DNA of 64,000 nucleotides from Margaritifera margaritifera. Its lineage: Eukaryota; Mollusca; Bivalvia; Unionida; Margaritiferidae. The notes below the pieces were generated by a model. That model saw nothing but the letters and a program-made list of their open reading frames with translations. It was not told where the DNA came from and did not search any database. The position numbers were made by a program, and so were the translations under genes. Shown here piece by piece: positions 12,331-23,197 of this stretch (its first letter is position 1; every line of letters begins with the position of its first letter). The stretch covers positions 1,013,001 to 1,077,000 of the forward strand of contig JAQPZY010001548.1 of NCBI GenBank assembly GCA_029931535.1. Reading direction: 5' to 3'.

Positions 12331-14079
12331 CCCTTCCTCTTTCATTTTCAGTTTGTGTGTAAGTGCCACTGTGTGTGTATGTATTTGTGCGAGAAGAACA
12401 ATCGTCTAAATATTTAAACAACAAGGCTAAAACAGGGATTGAGTGTGCGATATTTACCTCTCTTACCCCCCTTTTTTATATCCAGTTACGAATAAAATGA
12501 GTATTTTCTTTAGAAGTACAGACACTCTTCGCCTACTAACATAATTTTATAAAAATTTATTTTGTTTTACAGTTTGAAACAAATTGTAACTCTTTTTCAA
12601 TATGAAAAGAATATAAACATGACGACGAAATGGTAACTTGTAACCATAGTTTGACAAAAATGTAGTCTGTCACATACGTAGAAATTGTTTAGTGTGTGCC
12701 TTCAATACATATCCCTCCTTATACCTCAGCCTGTCCTTCCCATGTTTAGTTGTAAACCTTGTAAATATGTTGATGTTTAATCTTTTGTACATGAAAAAGA
12801 AAATGACAAGCCCTAATCCTCCCTCTTCATTTTAAGTGAGCGGGGCTTTTTAAAATATGTTGATTTTGAAACTTTGTGTTGACTTGTTTGTTTTGTGTTT
12901 TTTTTCTCACTTTCTCTCTCTTTCTTTCTTTCTCTCTCTCTCTCTCTGTTTCACACACACACAAACACACACACACACACACACATTGACAGACAGACAA
13001 ATTCCTCATGTTGAAACCTATGACATCATATGGTATTTCCGTTCGAGGGCTGATCGTCACCTTATGCTACACTGTTACAAAACATAGCTTTCAACATGGC
13101 GCCTGTGTTAAATTCCCGTTTGGCTCTCGGATCTTTGACCCTGTTTAACACAGAGACCCCGTAGACGCATCTATCGCCATGCTCTACTATTTGTGTCTAT
13201 TTCATCCCCCTTCTTTTACACCTTCCCTCTCTTCTTGTGTGATAGTATGTTTGTATTATGTAAGTATAACGTGTGTGTATAAACACTCCTACCCTTTTCG
13301 TTGTATAGTAGGTGTGTGTGTGTGTTTGGATATAAATCAAAATGCGGTTGCTGTATTGTAGGTGTGTGTGTTGGTATTTATATTTGACCCTATAAACATT
13401 TTGACCCTATAAAACTATTGACCCGGTAAAACGTTTGACCCCATAATACCATCCCCACGTTAAACCTATGGAGATTTTTAACATAGGATTTTCCGTATGA
13501 CCCCCAAGTGGCGCATAATGTAAATGTAAACCTGTGTGCTAATGTTAATTTCCGTTAGACCCCCAAATGGCTCATGTAACTACTACCGTCATAGATAAAT
13601 GGTAGCTATTTACTTAAGACCGCTAAAACAAAGTTTCACTATTTCTTTGGCATCGTTTAACATAATGCATGTTTTGTGAGAAAATTAAATGGCATATGGA
13701 ATACACAAATCTCTAGAAAAAATTTACACTTTACTGTGCATATGTGCCTTATATGATAGTGTGTGGGGGTGGGGTGGGGTTGGGGGGTTGGGGGAGGAGA
13801 TACATAGCAGTCGTTTTCTGTTTTGTCAATCTGATTAAAATCGATATCAAATTATAATAAGTAGATTGGACATGCACCGATAAAGGTTCATAGTATGTGA
13901 GAGATCTCGAATTTAATCAGATTTGTATGTTCAGTAATATTGCAAATTGTTTTTCATGCGCATCTCTATTTTCGTATGTAATCTCAAGGTACCAAACTGG
14001 CCACGATTAGCATGCTTCTTATTTAGTATGGCAAGTAGACCTATTATTAACAATATTCTCACAGCATTTATAATAGGAG
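12331..14079. other. Intergenic DNA, simple repeats only
   Basis: Contains a compound (CT)n/(CA)n tract at 12907-12985. Repeated TTGACCCTATAAAA motifs lie near 13380-13440, and two copies of an AGACCCCCAA.TGGC motif near 13498-13570. A G-rich stretch lies at 13765-13800 (GGGGGTGGGGTGGGG type). No gene is recognised. Confidence 0.6.
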
Positions 14080-14208
14080 CAGTGGCGTACTAAGGGTAAA
14101 TGGCGCCCTGGGCGACGATGATGGCCCAAAGGGCCAGAATACGAGGCCCGAATTTTTATCAGCTGTTTTGGCGCCCCAAGACCTCTGGCGCCCGTTAGAA
14201 CGCTACAG
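14080..14208. mobile_element. hAT-type MITE, 129 bp, with intact target site duplication
   Basis: The element begins CAGTGGCGTACTAA and ends with the reverse complement of CTGTAGCGTTCTAA, an imperfect terminal inverted repeat. It is flanked by the identical octamer AATAGGAG at 14072-14079 and 14209-14216. The interior is GC-rich (GGCGCCCTGGGCG and GGCGCCCC near the two ends, themselves inverted). CAGTGGCGTA-type ends with 8-bp duplications are typical of hAT MITEs. Confidence 0.87.
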
Positions 14209-14786
14209 AATAGGAGTAATGTCCAGTCTTACCTTTCTGCCCCAAAGCTTTTCAATATATTTGTAATATTTGTAGTATCAATGCGTTTTTGTATTTTTAT
14301 TGTATTAGTTTTTATACCTTATATGATGTTGTGAAATGTTAGCTTTTTAGAGTGAACTTCGCTGATATAGGTCTAATGGTATTTAAATCGGAAAATGTTG
14401 CATGTGTGTTCATACCATCCAATTTTGATTTTAACTCAAATCTTCCATGTGTTACTTTTTTCAATATTTGTAGATCTCAGATATTATCATATATTGAGAA
14501 CACCATTTTTTAAATTTTTTTGGCTAATTTGTAGACAAAAAAAAACTTAACATAAATATATAAATAGACCCGTAACGCCTATCAGTATTTACCAACATGT
14601 ACCAATATTTAGTCACAATTAAGATTGAAAGGATTCAAGCTGAATTGAAAATTTAATTTGTGAAATACGGTACGCATGCATTATGCAATGCACATGTGTG
14701 TATGTCAAAAATGTTGACTGGGGAATATTTGGTTAGACCGCTGCGGTGTAATAAATCAAGCAGCCTTGGTGTGTCAATCTATTTAC

Positions 14787-14957
14787 GGTTATCAGCTCTA
14801 AATATATACATATCAATTAACATTTTTTGTTTCCAAGTTGTGGGGAGGAGTGGGTATAAACCAATTTAAAACTGGTCTTACGGGTATCAACTCCAAAAAT
14901 ATACAGATCAACTGACATGTTTTGTTTCCAAGTTGTGGGGAGGAGTAGGTATAAACC
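14787..14957. repeat. Direct repeat, about 76 bp, offset 95 bp
   Basis: TTGTTTCCAAGTTGTGGGGA is identical at 14827 and 14922, and similarity extends to TATAAACC on the right and to TATCA.CTC on the left. Only two copies are present. Confidence 0.93.
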
Positions 14958-15209
14958 CATTGAGGCAAAAAGTGGTCCAATTACGTTCATTGACCGGCTA
15001 AGAGCTGACTCGATTTTATCAATAGACGTAATTGTTACTCGGTTACTAAAGAATGTCACCGCACACTGTTCAGGGGCGGCAAAGCGAGTCATTTGACCTT
15101 TAGAGCAGAAAACCGCAAATACGGCTAAATTAGGAAGAGGCAACTTCTGTACAGCGGCTAATTGATACCATATCCTCCCCCATTCTGCTAAAAGATTGGA
15201 CTCAACCAT
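14817..15209 (-). CDS. Hypothetical open frame, divergent from the laminin gene
   Basis: A 130-codon frame on the minus strand starts at an ATG at 15209. Its first half covers the less AT-rich stretch and reads MVESNLLAEWGRIWYQLAAV, then PNLAVFAVFCSKG and IDKIESALSRSMNV. Its second half runs through the direct repeat at 14827-14957. I recognise no family, signal peptide or motif. It could be an exon of a divergent gene, part of an old transposon or chance. The overlap with the duplicated segment argues against a conserved protein over its whole length. Confidence 0.15.
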   Translation of the reverse strand: MVESNLLAEWGRIWYQLAAVQKLPLPNLAVFAVFCSKGQMTRFAAPEQCAVTFFSNRVTITSIDKIESALSRSMNVIGPLFASMGLYLLLPTTWKQNMSVDLYIFGVDTRKTSFKLVYTHSSPQLGNKKC

Positions 15210-15464
15210 TATTGTTAGGGTAGATTAAGCCATTTAGTTGATTACTCTCATGTATTTATTTTTGATGATTTTTGTATACATTTGATGTAAAAATGCACTG
15301 ATTGTGATTCAGTATGCATATGCGAAGGGCTTTCAGCTGATTTACTAATAAGTATTGGGATTTTAACACTAGAAAATACCTCTACCCCTATCGGAAAATG
15401 GCAACGGCCGCGTACTTAAGATAAAGTTTTCTTGCTTTACTGCAAGTTTTATAAGAGTTCCAAG

Positions 15465-15707
15465 ATGGCGTTACGGACGCCGGCTTACATTCTTTATCAT
15501 TTATCGTTATCATTTTTATGTGCATTTCCTGAATATGGACTTGCACAAGTATTGACACCACCAACATTTAATTTAGCCGGCGGAAAAAGAATTAAAGCAA
15601 GTTCAACATGTGGGGTAGGTGTTGGAATCGAAAGGGAATTGTATTGCAGATTGACCGGTGCAACTGGTGATGAAGATTCGAGGGAGACAACAAAAGAAAT
15701 TATACAG
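15465..15707 (+). CDS. Laminin subunit alpha, coding exon 1: signal peptide and start of LN domain
   Basis: First 81 codons of a laminin alpha chain, a secreted basement-membrane glycoprotein. I chose the ATG at 15465 because its context (AAGATGG) is good and a hydrophobic signal peptide follows (residues about 5-20, IL/LSLSFLCA), with likely cleavage after GLA at residue 27. The mature chain starts QVLTPPTFNLAGGKRIKAS, the usual beginning of an LN domain. Cys49 in STCG and Cys61 in ELYCRL are conserved disulfide cysteines of this module. An in-frame ATG 33 bases upstream gives no signal peptide and is less likely. The exon ends ATACAG with donor GTAAAT, phase 0. Similarity to LanA and LAMA5 (remembered, not searched) places it in the alpha-3/5 class; no gene symbol is assigned because the orthology within that class is not resolved. 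Confidence 0.93.
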
Positions 15708-18700
15708 GTAAATTTTGCTATTAGTTTGCACATAGTTCTGCACATTTAGTGTCTGATATATACACAACTCAACGAATTTATTCGACGTGTAACAAGTTCC
15801 ATACATGAACTTCATAATATAATCTACGTACGGATTAGTCCTGTAGCCCAGCTAACAGTAAATCTCCTGTGAATAAACACGTACATTTTGCAACTTGGTA
15901 AGTTTACAATTTACACTCAAGTAAACAATCCATGTAGAAAGCAATTTTTTTTTGTCAGCCATCAGTTTACCTAGTATGTAAATTACATACAGCTTATAAA
16001 GTGATTAATGATATGAATCAAAGCTAAAAGACTTTCATGGAGTTCGTCTTCTTTTTCATGATGAAAAAAACGAGAGTCGTACAGTGAAATTTGCTCAAGG
16101 TTCGAAACAACTTCGTGCACACATGCAGAATAAACCTTTGTTTAATACTATGGAAGTACTAAATAGGATGCATAAATAATATAATTGTACACCCAAGTTT
16201 TGCAAGCCTGTTCTCTTTTTAAAGTTGCACCCGAACAAACAAACAAAAATATAGAAACTTTGTAATTTGAAAGTGGATGCAATGAAAAAATATTTACACA
16301 AAGTTATGTGATGCATGACTAAATCCCAATGAAGCTGTGGTAGACACTATTTAAAAAAATGTCTGATTTAGAATGTCCTTGCACACAGCTCATGATAAAG
16401 AGTTTGGTGAATTGAGTATTTCACTCTTTGGTTGGAAACTTTTTGCATTTTTAAAATTTAATTGGAGTCTTTTATGAATGCTCAGAATACGAAGTTACAA
16501 TATCAGACTGAGTCTTACTCATCAAGATCATGTCTTTTTACTTGGTGACCAGGATTAATTCAGGATGCATTCTGTTATATAATTTTGTTAGAGTGTTTAT
16601 TCACATTCATCAAGCACTGCCATCAGGGACAAATAAAAAAACAACAACATTGATTTAATATGAGTTGTGGCAAACACATATTGGCAGACCATATAGTCAT
16701 CCTTTGGTTATATATGACTTTGGTAAGATCTAAACTTGAGTATACATTGGCTTGTTATGGGAGCATTTAGAACATCCCCTTCAGAAAGCCTTTATATTGA
16801 GACGAATGCACCATTACTTTATCTTAGATGAACAATATCGACTCATCAGTATACTAACAACCTATTTTCTAATTCATCTAACCCGGCATTTGATGTTGAT
16901 CTCTAGGCCCAATTACCAAACCTTGTATATTTTGGCATACAAATCCCCAGATACTTGGTCTTTGTCAATACAGAAAGTCCTCTACCAACCCTTTAACTTT
17001 TCAGAGTAAATTCAATGAAATCAGAAATCAGAGCCTCCTTTTAAGGCCATATATCCATGTATACAGACAGTTCGAAATATGGAGACCAGATTGTCATCTA
17101 GAGCCAGTTACAAGATAAAGCCTCCATTTTTACCACAGAAATTACAGTGATACTTGATTCTTTGAACCACATCAAAACCCATCAAAAAACCAATGTAATC
17201 ATCTTTTTGGATTAACTTTCCACACAGAAATCCATGCAGACTTTAAATTTGACATCCCATTAATATCCAGGATCTTACAGCAATGTGATTTGCTCATAAA
17301 ATCAACAGAAAGTATTCTGTGCTGTTGGCTACCTCCTCCAATTAGTATTATGGATAATGAAAGAGTAGATACAGCAGCCAAAGCTGCCCTGCTGTCACCA
17401 GTGTGTAAGATTCCATTTAGTGACTTTCAGTAGTATCTAAGTTGGAATGTTCTATATATTTGGTAAGATATGTGGAATGAAACTCCATAAAAGAAGCTTA
17501 AGAACATAAAACCCATCATTGGAGAGTGGCGTCATTCATTGGACATTCATACATGTACCTGAGTTATGCACACATCCTGAAGGGTGAACCTCAACTTTAG
17601 CACATATCTTGCCAGTGACCACTGAAAATAGAACAATGAGTGTATCAACTTCCATCCTTTGAGACAAAGTTTTTTTTATGTGAACTTATGTAAGAAACAG
17701 TGATCCAGCTAGATATAAACACAGGGGCATTCCCTCCTACCTGCCTTTGGTGCCATTCTAGTCCCCCACCTCTGCCCTCCAAGAGTCCTCCCCTCTGCGT
17801 CTCTCCAGCTCACAAAAACACCTTAAATATGTGTTTTTTCAATTTATTCTACAATTTTGTCTGGTTGTTTTATGTTCGATAAACTTATGATTGTGTTTTT
17901 GTCTGTTTCAGATTACATTCTGAATTTCATTACGTATATCAAGTCCTTTTATAAAAAAAAAATGCCCTTTGTTACAAAAGGTGCCCCTTCCTTCAACAAA
18001 AGTGTCTCTATTCCCCTTTTCTCTGTAAGAAATTCCTAGCTGGAACGCTTACTAACCGGGGAGAAGTTTGGACTTTTAGAGATTGCTATTTAGGGCATAT
18101 TATTTATATCACATACTTTGACCATATATTTGTAATTTTGAACATTTTTATGAATAACCTTAATCTTTTATTTTATGTACCATTTAAAGATTTTGACACC
18201 TCTTTTCTTTTATCATTTAGGGGTAAATCTTTATGTTTATTTTGAAGGGTTTTTTCTTCCTTTAGATTCTACAAATGTGCATCTTTATATTTTTAGAATT
18301 TAAGTTTTAATTGGTACAGTTTAGTCAGGATTGTGCTGATGTGTTACCAGACCCTGTACATGCATACATACATGTACAATAATTTCAAACATGCATGGAA
18401 CATCCTGAACTTGTCCCATTAGCATGGTTGATATTGATCGAATGTGCCATCATAAAGCATGGACTTGTGGCAGGAGAAATAAGATGACAGTTTTGTAATA
18501 AATCCTTCAAATGAAATTGTTTTGAGTATTTTGGATATATAAACAAATTTATGCATTGTTAGTTAGTTTGCGTAATATATACCAATAAGCTGTTTCAAAA
18601 TTCCCTAAGCACCAGTTGCTGGGTAATTTACCGATCTAAATCTTTACAGTAACCAGCTACTTTTTGTTGCTCTCTGTATCCCCATTGGGGGGAGCAGCCC

Positions 18701-18808
18701 CAAACCCTCCTGTTATTTTAAAATCTTTAGCAGCTACATCCATTTTTATGGTATGTCCTGCTTTTTATTTAAAAGCCTGACGTACATTGTCAAAATGTTC
18801 AATTTCAG
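15708..18808 (+). other. Laminin intron 1 (phase 0, 3.1 kb)
   Basis: Bounded by the donor CAG|GTAAAT and the acceptor TTCAATTTCAG|GG. It contains a LINE remnant with an RNase H segment; the remainder is AT-rich unique sequence with no exon signature. Confidence 0.9.
16715..17690 (+). pseudogene. LINE remnant with RNase H domain (I-superfamily type)
   Basis: In plus-strand frames the tail of a reverse transcriptase (VRSKLEYTLACYGS) is followed by the RNase H domain: MYTDSSKYGDQIVI at 17057-17100 with the first catalytic Asp, ITVILDSLNHIK, then WLPPPISIMDNERVDTAAKAA near 17325-17390, equivalent to the usual WIPSHVGIxGNExAD block. The final part (near 17560-17640) matches the Cys-His-like tail only loosely. 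Stops and frameshifts are frequent. LINEs with an RNase H domain after RT belong to the I superfamily. It is an inert copy inside the laminin intron. Confidence 0.72.
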
Positions 18809-18961
18809 GGTCAACTGTGTGATTATTGTGATACAAGAATTCCAGACCAGAATCACTCAGTTGCATTTGCTAATGATGGGACAGAGCGTTTCTGGCAGAG
18901 TCCACCTCTTTCCAGAGGCTTTGAGTTCAATCAAGTTAACATCACCATTGATTTTGATCAG
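18809..18961 (+). CDS. Laminin subunit alpha, coding exon 2: LN domain
   Basis: 51 codons (residues 82-132) in phase 0, acceptor TTCAATTTCAG, donor CAG|GTAAGA. It begins GQLCDYCDT, whose two cysteines (85 and 88) are the conserved C-x-x-C of laminin LN domains. It carries the family hallmark WQSPPLSRG (Trp110), part of the conserved core of LN modules, within a block reading ANDGTERFWQ. Two N-glycosylation sequons are visible, NHS at residue 96 and NIT at residue 125. LN domains mediate polymerisation of laminin heterotrimers into the basement-membrane network (family knowledge). The exon joins exon 1 and exon 3 without gap relative to remembered LanA/LAMA5 sequences, so no exon is missing between them. 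Confidence 0.95.
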
Positions 18962-20142
18962 GTAAGATGGACTTAACAAAGGGATTTGTTTCCCAATTTA
19001 ATTGAAAATTTAGATGAGAAATGCAATTTAACTTTAGATTATTGATTTGTATAATCTTGCTTGAAGAAATAGCCAGTACATAATTGTACAGTGTAAATAG
19101 GATTAACTTTGTTCATCTGTTTATCAGAACCTTCCCTAACCATGCTGTATTTCTCTTTCTTTCAGTACATCTAATCTTATTGACACCAAACATGGAATGT
19201 GGGTGCATGATGTGTTCCACACGTAAATTGGATTGCTTTCACCTACTTTTTTAACATAGCCCAAAAATTGTGTCTTGGCACAGGTCCCCAATATCTTTTC
19301 ACCTATTGCCACTAGTGATGCATTGTGGGTGCTTATTGGGATGAATGTGTGTTGCTTATCAAAAATGGGTCACTGTGACATATTTTCAACAAAATAATTG
19401 GAAACTTCTCACCAGAAATCCTTTTTAAAAAGAAAAAAAAATGTGCCCTGCTGTTTCATTATTTGTCATTTGATAGGGTGGATTTAGGTTGTACTGGTTA
19501 ACCTTTAAGCTGGTAATATATGTACAGCATTCATTATAATTGTTCAGTCTTCTTCTCTTTGTGTGTTTTTACACTCCAAAGCAGACATATGTACCCACAC
19601 TCACACACAGGTCAATTTTATTTTTAAATATTATTTATCACATATTTACAGTGCAATCAAGTTCAGAGCCATTTAAAGCTAAGAGGACATACTTATTTCA
19701 TGACTGTATTTCCTGCCATGCAATAATGTGGGCTTTTATGCATTCTTAACCTCTTACATTAAAAACAATGAGAATTATCAGTTACTATCTCATTCAGTGT
19801 CAATAAAGATCTGTTAGTCAATGGTTATTGTACTAAATTGTTAAAGATACTAATCTTGTCAGCATGTAGAATAAGGGTCAGTGGAAGAATTTATTTATTG
19901 TTTTAACTTGCATTCCTTAGCATGGTGTGAAATGGGAGTAGCTTTTTAGGTGCAGTGGCATTGTGGCTTGTTGTCCGCAATGCTAAAGTTTTGCGGAACA
20001 TTTGTTTTGGTTATTTTGATTACAAAATATAGGAATTTTGATTTATTACAAGTAAGTGAAGTCTAAAATCCTCATGTGAGCACGTGCACTATTTATCTTT
20101 AATTTGCCATTGGCATTATACAGTTTTGTACATGTGTTGCAA

Positions 20143-20368
20143 GTACTGTATATATTCGCGTATAATCCAATACCAACTGCAAACTGCATAGACCCAGCTC
20201 TGCCGTCACATAATGCGCCTTCAGATCTGGGTCTATGCAGTTTGTAAGGACTAATCAGTAGAACAAACAACATAGACCCTGATCTGCCGGCGCATTATGC
20301 AATGGCAGATCAGGGATCTATGTTGTTTGCGTTTGGACCCGCCTTATACATGAATATATGTGGTACTG
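20143..20368 (+). mobile_element. Double-hairpin MITE, copy A
   Basis: Ends resemble TACCGTATATA inverted (TACTGTATATA ... TATGTGGTA). Inside are two successive imperfect palindromes, one around CATAGACCCAG.TCTGCC and one around CATAGACCCTGATCTGCC, each with its arm repeated inverted after a loop of about 15-20 bases containing CATAATG or CATTATG. Copies B and A run in one direction, C, D and E in the other. No coding capacity. Confidence 0.85.
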
Positions 20369-21353
20369 TTGGCACATATGAACAGGTGTACCTATTAATC
20401 AAAAAGTAAATTTCAGATTTTAATAAATTGTTATATTTTGTAAAACAAAGACCATAACTGCAAGTGCCACTGGCCTGTAAAATATAATCTGGGGGATTTT
20501 TTTAAACGAGGACTATAAACAGAGCCAGCAACGTACATCACAACCATGTGTGTACATTTTTACCTCTTTCAACACAGGTTTTGGCTTTTTTTTAAAAAAG
20601 CTTGGTTAAGACCATGCCCAAGGTCCCCTTCAAATATCTGGGAATCTGGGGGTATTTAAAGCTTTATTATAAATGCCTTTTTTCTTTTCACAAACATTCA
20701 CTGACAGTTTGAGTGAGAACACTGCTACAAACTGTTGGCAAATGTTTATCAAAAACAAGAACAAGGAAAACAAAGACACATATAATAGCACTTTAAATAC
20801 CAGCAGATTCCTTGTTACATGCTGAGTGATTTTGGTATTGTCTTAAATAAAACTTGCCAACTGGTACTTCAAATACTGCTAAAACTTGTCTTGAAGGAGG
20901 TGAAACTGTATCTGTGTACAATCTCTTTAGTGAAGTAGGTTGCTTGACCTTATATTAGCAGAGTCCCAAACATATCTAGATCACATGATAGCCCACCATG
21001 TGATGAATCTGGTAGCCCAGCTTAAATTGCATGTAAATGTGCAAGTATTGTGAGTTAAAGCACTCAAATATCAATCTGCAACCTGTACAACTTTTCTAAC
21101 ATTGTTTTATTTTGATAACATTGTTGTTTTGTGTGTGTGTTCGTGTGTGAGGTTTTTTTTTTTATAGCCATCATAGTTTTTAAAAAAGTATTAAAACAAA
21201 TCGTATAGTAGTCCACTGGTCTACCTGATTCAGCATATTGATTGCCCAGACCTAGCATTCTGGAAACAAGATTTGCGAGATTTATGCCTAGCTGCAAGTG
21301 CCTCAAGCCTCCATATGATCATCCTTATAAGTTCAAAGTATTATCTGTTGAGT

Positions 21354-22821
21354 AAGGGTGAAACGATACACCTGTACCACATATTAATAAGATTCACGAT
21401 ACATAGCCTACGATACAATACACATATCAGCTTGATGGTATTTTCATCTTTAGAAGGTCTGTCAGTGGTAGGGTTGTGCTGTTTTATATGTGTTGACATA
21501 CTGGTTGTATTTCTAGTATGCAGATTACAGAAGACATAGATTTAGCATCTGTTCATATGCCATTTTCATCCCTGACAAGATAAAAAAAACCCACATCCAA
21601 ACAGACTACATATTAGTTGTTAGTGATTTTAATTGAATCATTTAGCCCATTTGAGGTTATTCCATTTGATTGGATCAAGGACTTGTCTTGGTAACCACAC
21701 CATTTGTTTTGCACTGCATGAATGCTTGTAAAACATCTTATTATCAATTTCATGTCTTCACTTAAATTTGAAAGACATGACAGTGTTATCTTCAAAACAG
21801 AAGAAATGGTGCAATTCCCACTTGCAAGGAAGATTTTATCTAGATCAAGTCCAGGTGTGGGAGTGGAGACAACTAACAACCAAAATCTATCACATTGTAC
21901 TTCCTGCAGATGTAAACAACTGCCATGGTCACAGGCACTCATTTCTGTTAGTGAAAAGGAAAACTATTGACAAATACCCACTCCACTTCTGTACAAAATT
22001 AACAAATTAACACAAGGTGACAAACCTGCATGGTTTGAAATCTGCCTTCATGCTGATTCTGTGCAAATTTTATTTATCATGTTAGCATGTTTAGTCACTG
22101 ATTACCTATATCAACGTAAAAGGAAACGTTCCAAACTTGTTCTCCATGTATGACTTTAGTAATTTACAAATCATTTAATAACCATTTTGAATGAAGTTTC
22201 TCTGTTGCTTAGTACATGGATCAAGTTTGAATGCCAATACTTCCGGTGTGTCACGCAGTGAATAAGATGCAGTCAGTTCTGATTGGTGGTTATTGTTTAC
22301 AATGGACTGCAACAAACAATAACCACCAATCAGAATTTAATGTAACATATTTCACTGAGTGACACACTGGAAGTGTTGCTTTTAAATTTGATCCATATAG
22401 ACAAGATACGAAGCAACAGAGAAACTTCGTGGAAAAGTGGTTATTAAATGATCAGTAAAGTACTTCAATCATACATGTGGAACAAATTTTGAGAGTCTCC
22501 TTTACGTTGATATATATTGGCAGGGGGGGGGGAGAGACATTTCGAACCATGTAACCTCGTGTTAATTTTAAATTTAAAAAAAAAAATTATTTTTACTGAC
22601 AAACATTAGTGCCTGTGCCTGCGACGGCCGTCTCAGATAAATTCTCAGTTTAAAGAATAAAAAGGCAAATGACTAATAATTATTCATGACGCTGAAGATT
22701 AAAATAACTTGTATAGGGTAAGTATTGTTTTGTATCGGTTCTTTGCCTCTTGTATCGATACGTGTATTGATATGGCAAAAGTATTAATGCATTGATATAT
22801 CGATGAATCGTTTCACCCCTA
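21354..22821. mobile_element. hAT-like composite element, 1.47 kb, with target site duplication
   Basis: The left end reads AAGGGTGAAACGATACAC and the right end is the reverse complement of TAGGGGTGAAACGATTCATC. Both are flanked by CTGTTGAGT (21345-21353 and 22822-22830), an 8-9 base target duplication. GGGTGAAACGATAC-type ends with this size of duplication point to hAT, although a 9-bp Mutator-type duplication is not excluded. Further in, both ends keep related CGATAC/TATCG-rich segments. No transposase is recognisable. A separate long palindrome sits inside it. Confidence 0.8.
22107..22514. mobile_element. Fold-back element: 400-bp imperfect palindrome
   Basis: Starts TATATCAACGTAAA and ends with its inverse TTTACGTTGATATA. 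The arms of about 195 bases stay complementary throughout: CATTTAATAACCA..., GAAGTTTCTCTGTTGCTT, GATCAA, CTTCC.GTGTGTCAC and CTGATTGGTGGTTATTGTTT are each matched inverted on the other side. The loop is about 15 bases (22290s-22310s). It has the structure of a fold-back MITE nested within the hAT-like element. RNA from it would form one long hairpin. Confidence 0.87.
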
Positions 22822-23095
22822 CTGTTGAGTGTAATTTATTGCCTCAAATGCATACTACAAATGTGGCCTTTATTATGTACCAATACTTTGCAGCTGCAGG
22901 GTACGGATGAATTATGTATTTCTTGTAATATTTCCTTTTTTCACTGGTTTTAGCCTCTGTGAGGTCCATGGCCTTGTTTCACAAAATAACATATACAACA
23001 GAACAATTTTCATAAATTTTACCAGAAGGAAAAATGTTTAGTAAGAGTAATTTATAACCAGTTTTGTTCAAAACTTTTGAAAAACCTTTGGCATA

Positions 23096-23197
<102 letters not shown>

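Larger units (their letters stand above)
14209..15464. other. Region upstream of the laminin start
   Basis: This precedes the first laminin coding exon. It contains a direct repeat (14787-14862 and 14881-14957; offset 95) and, from about 15000 to 15210, sequence less AT-rich than the rest. No convincing TATA box at a suitable distance or other core promoter element is visible. The 5' untranslated region and transcription start probably lie here, but the sequence alone does not place them. Confidence 0.5.

Noticed and set aside
15432..15464. Upstream in-frame ATG as laminin start
   Set aside because: The 11 extra residues (MLYCKFYKSSK) are charged and would precede the signal peptide; the downstream ATG has the better context.
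21613..21942. A 109-codon minus-strand frame and overlapping plus-strand frames
   Set aside because: Inside a hAT-like element; no recognisable transposase or other domain, and similar-sized frames exist on both strands.
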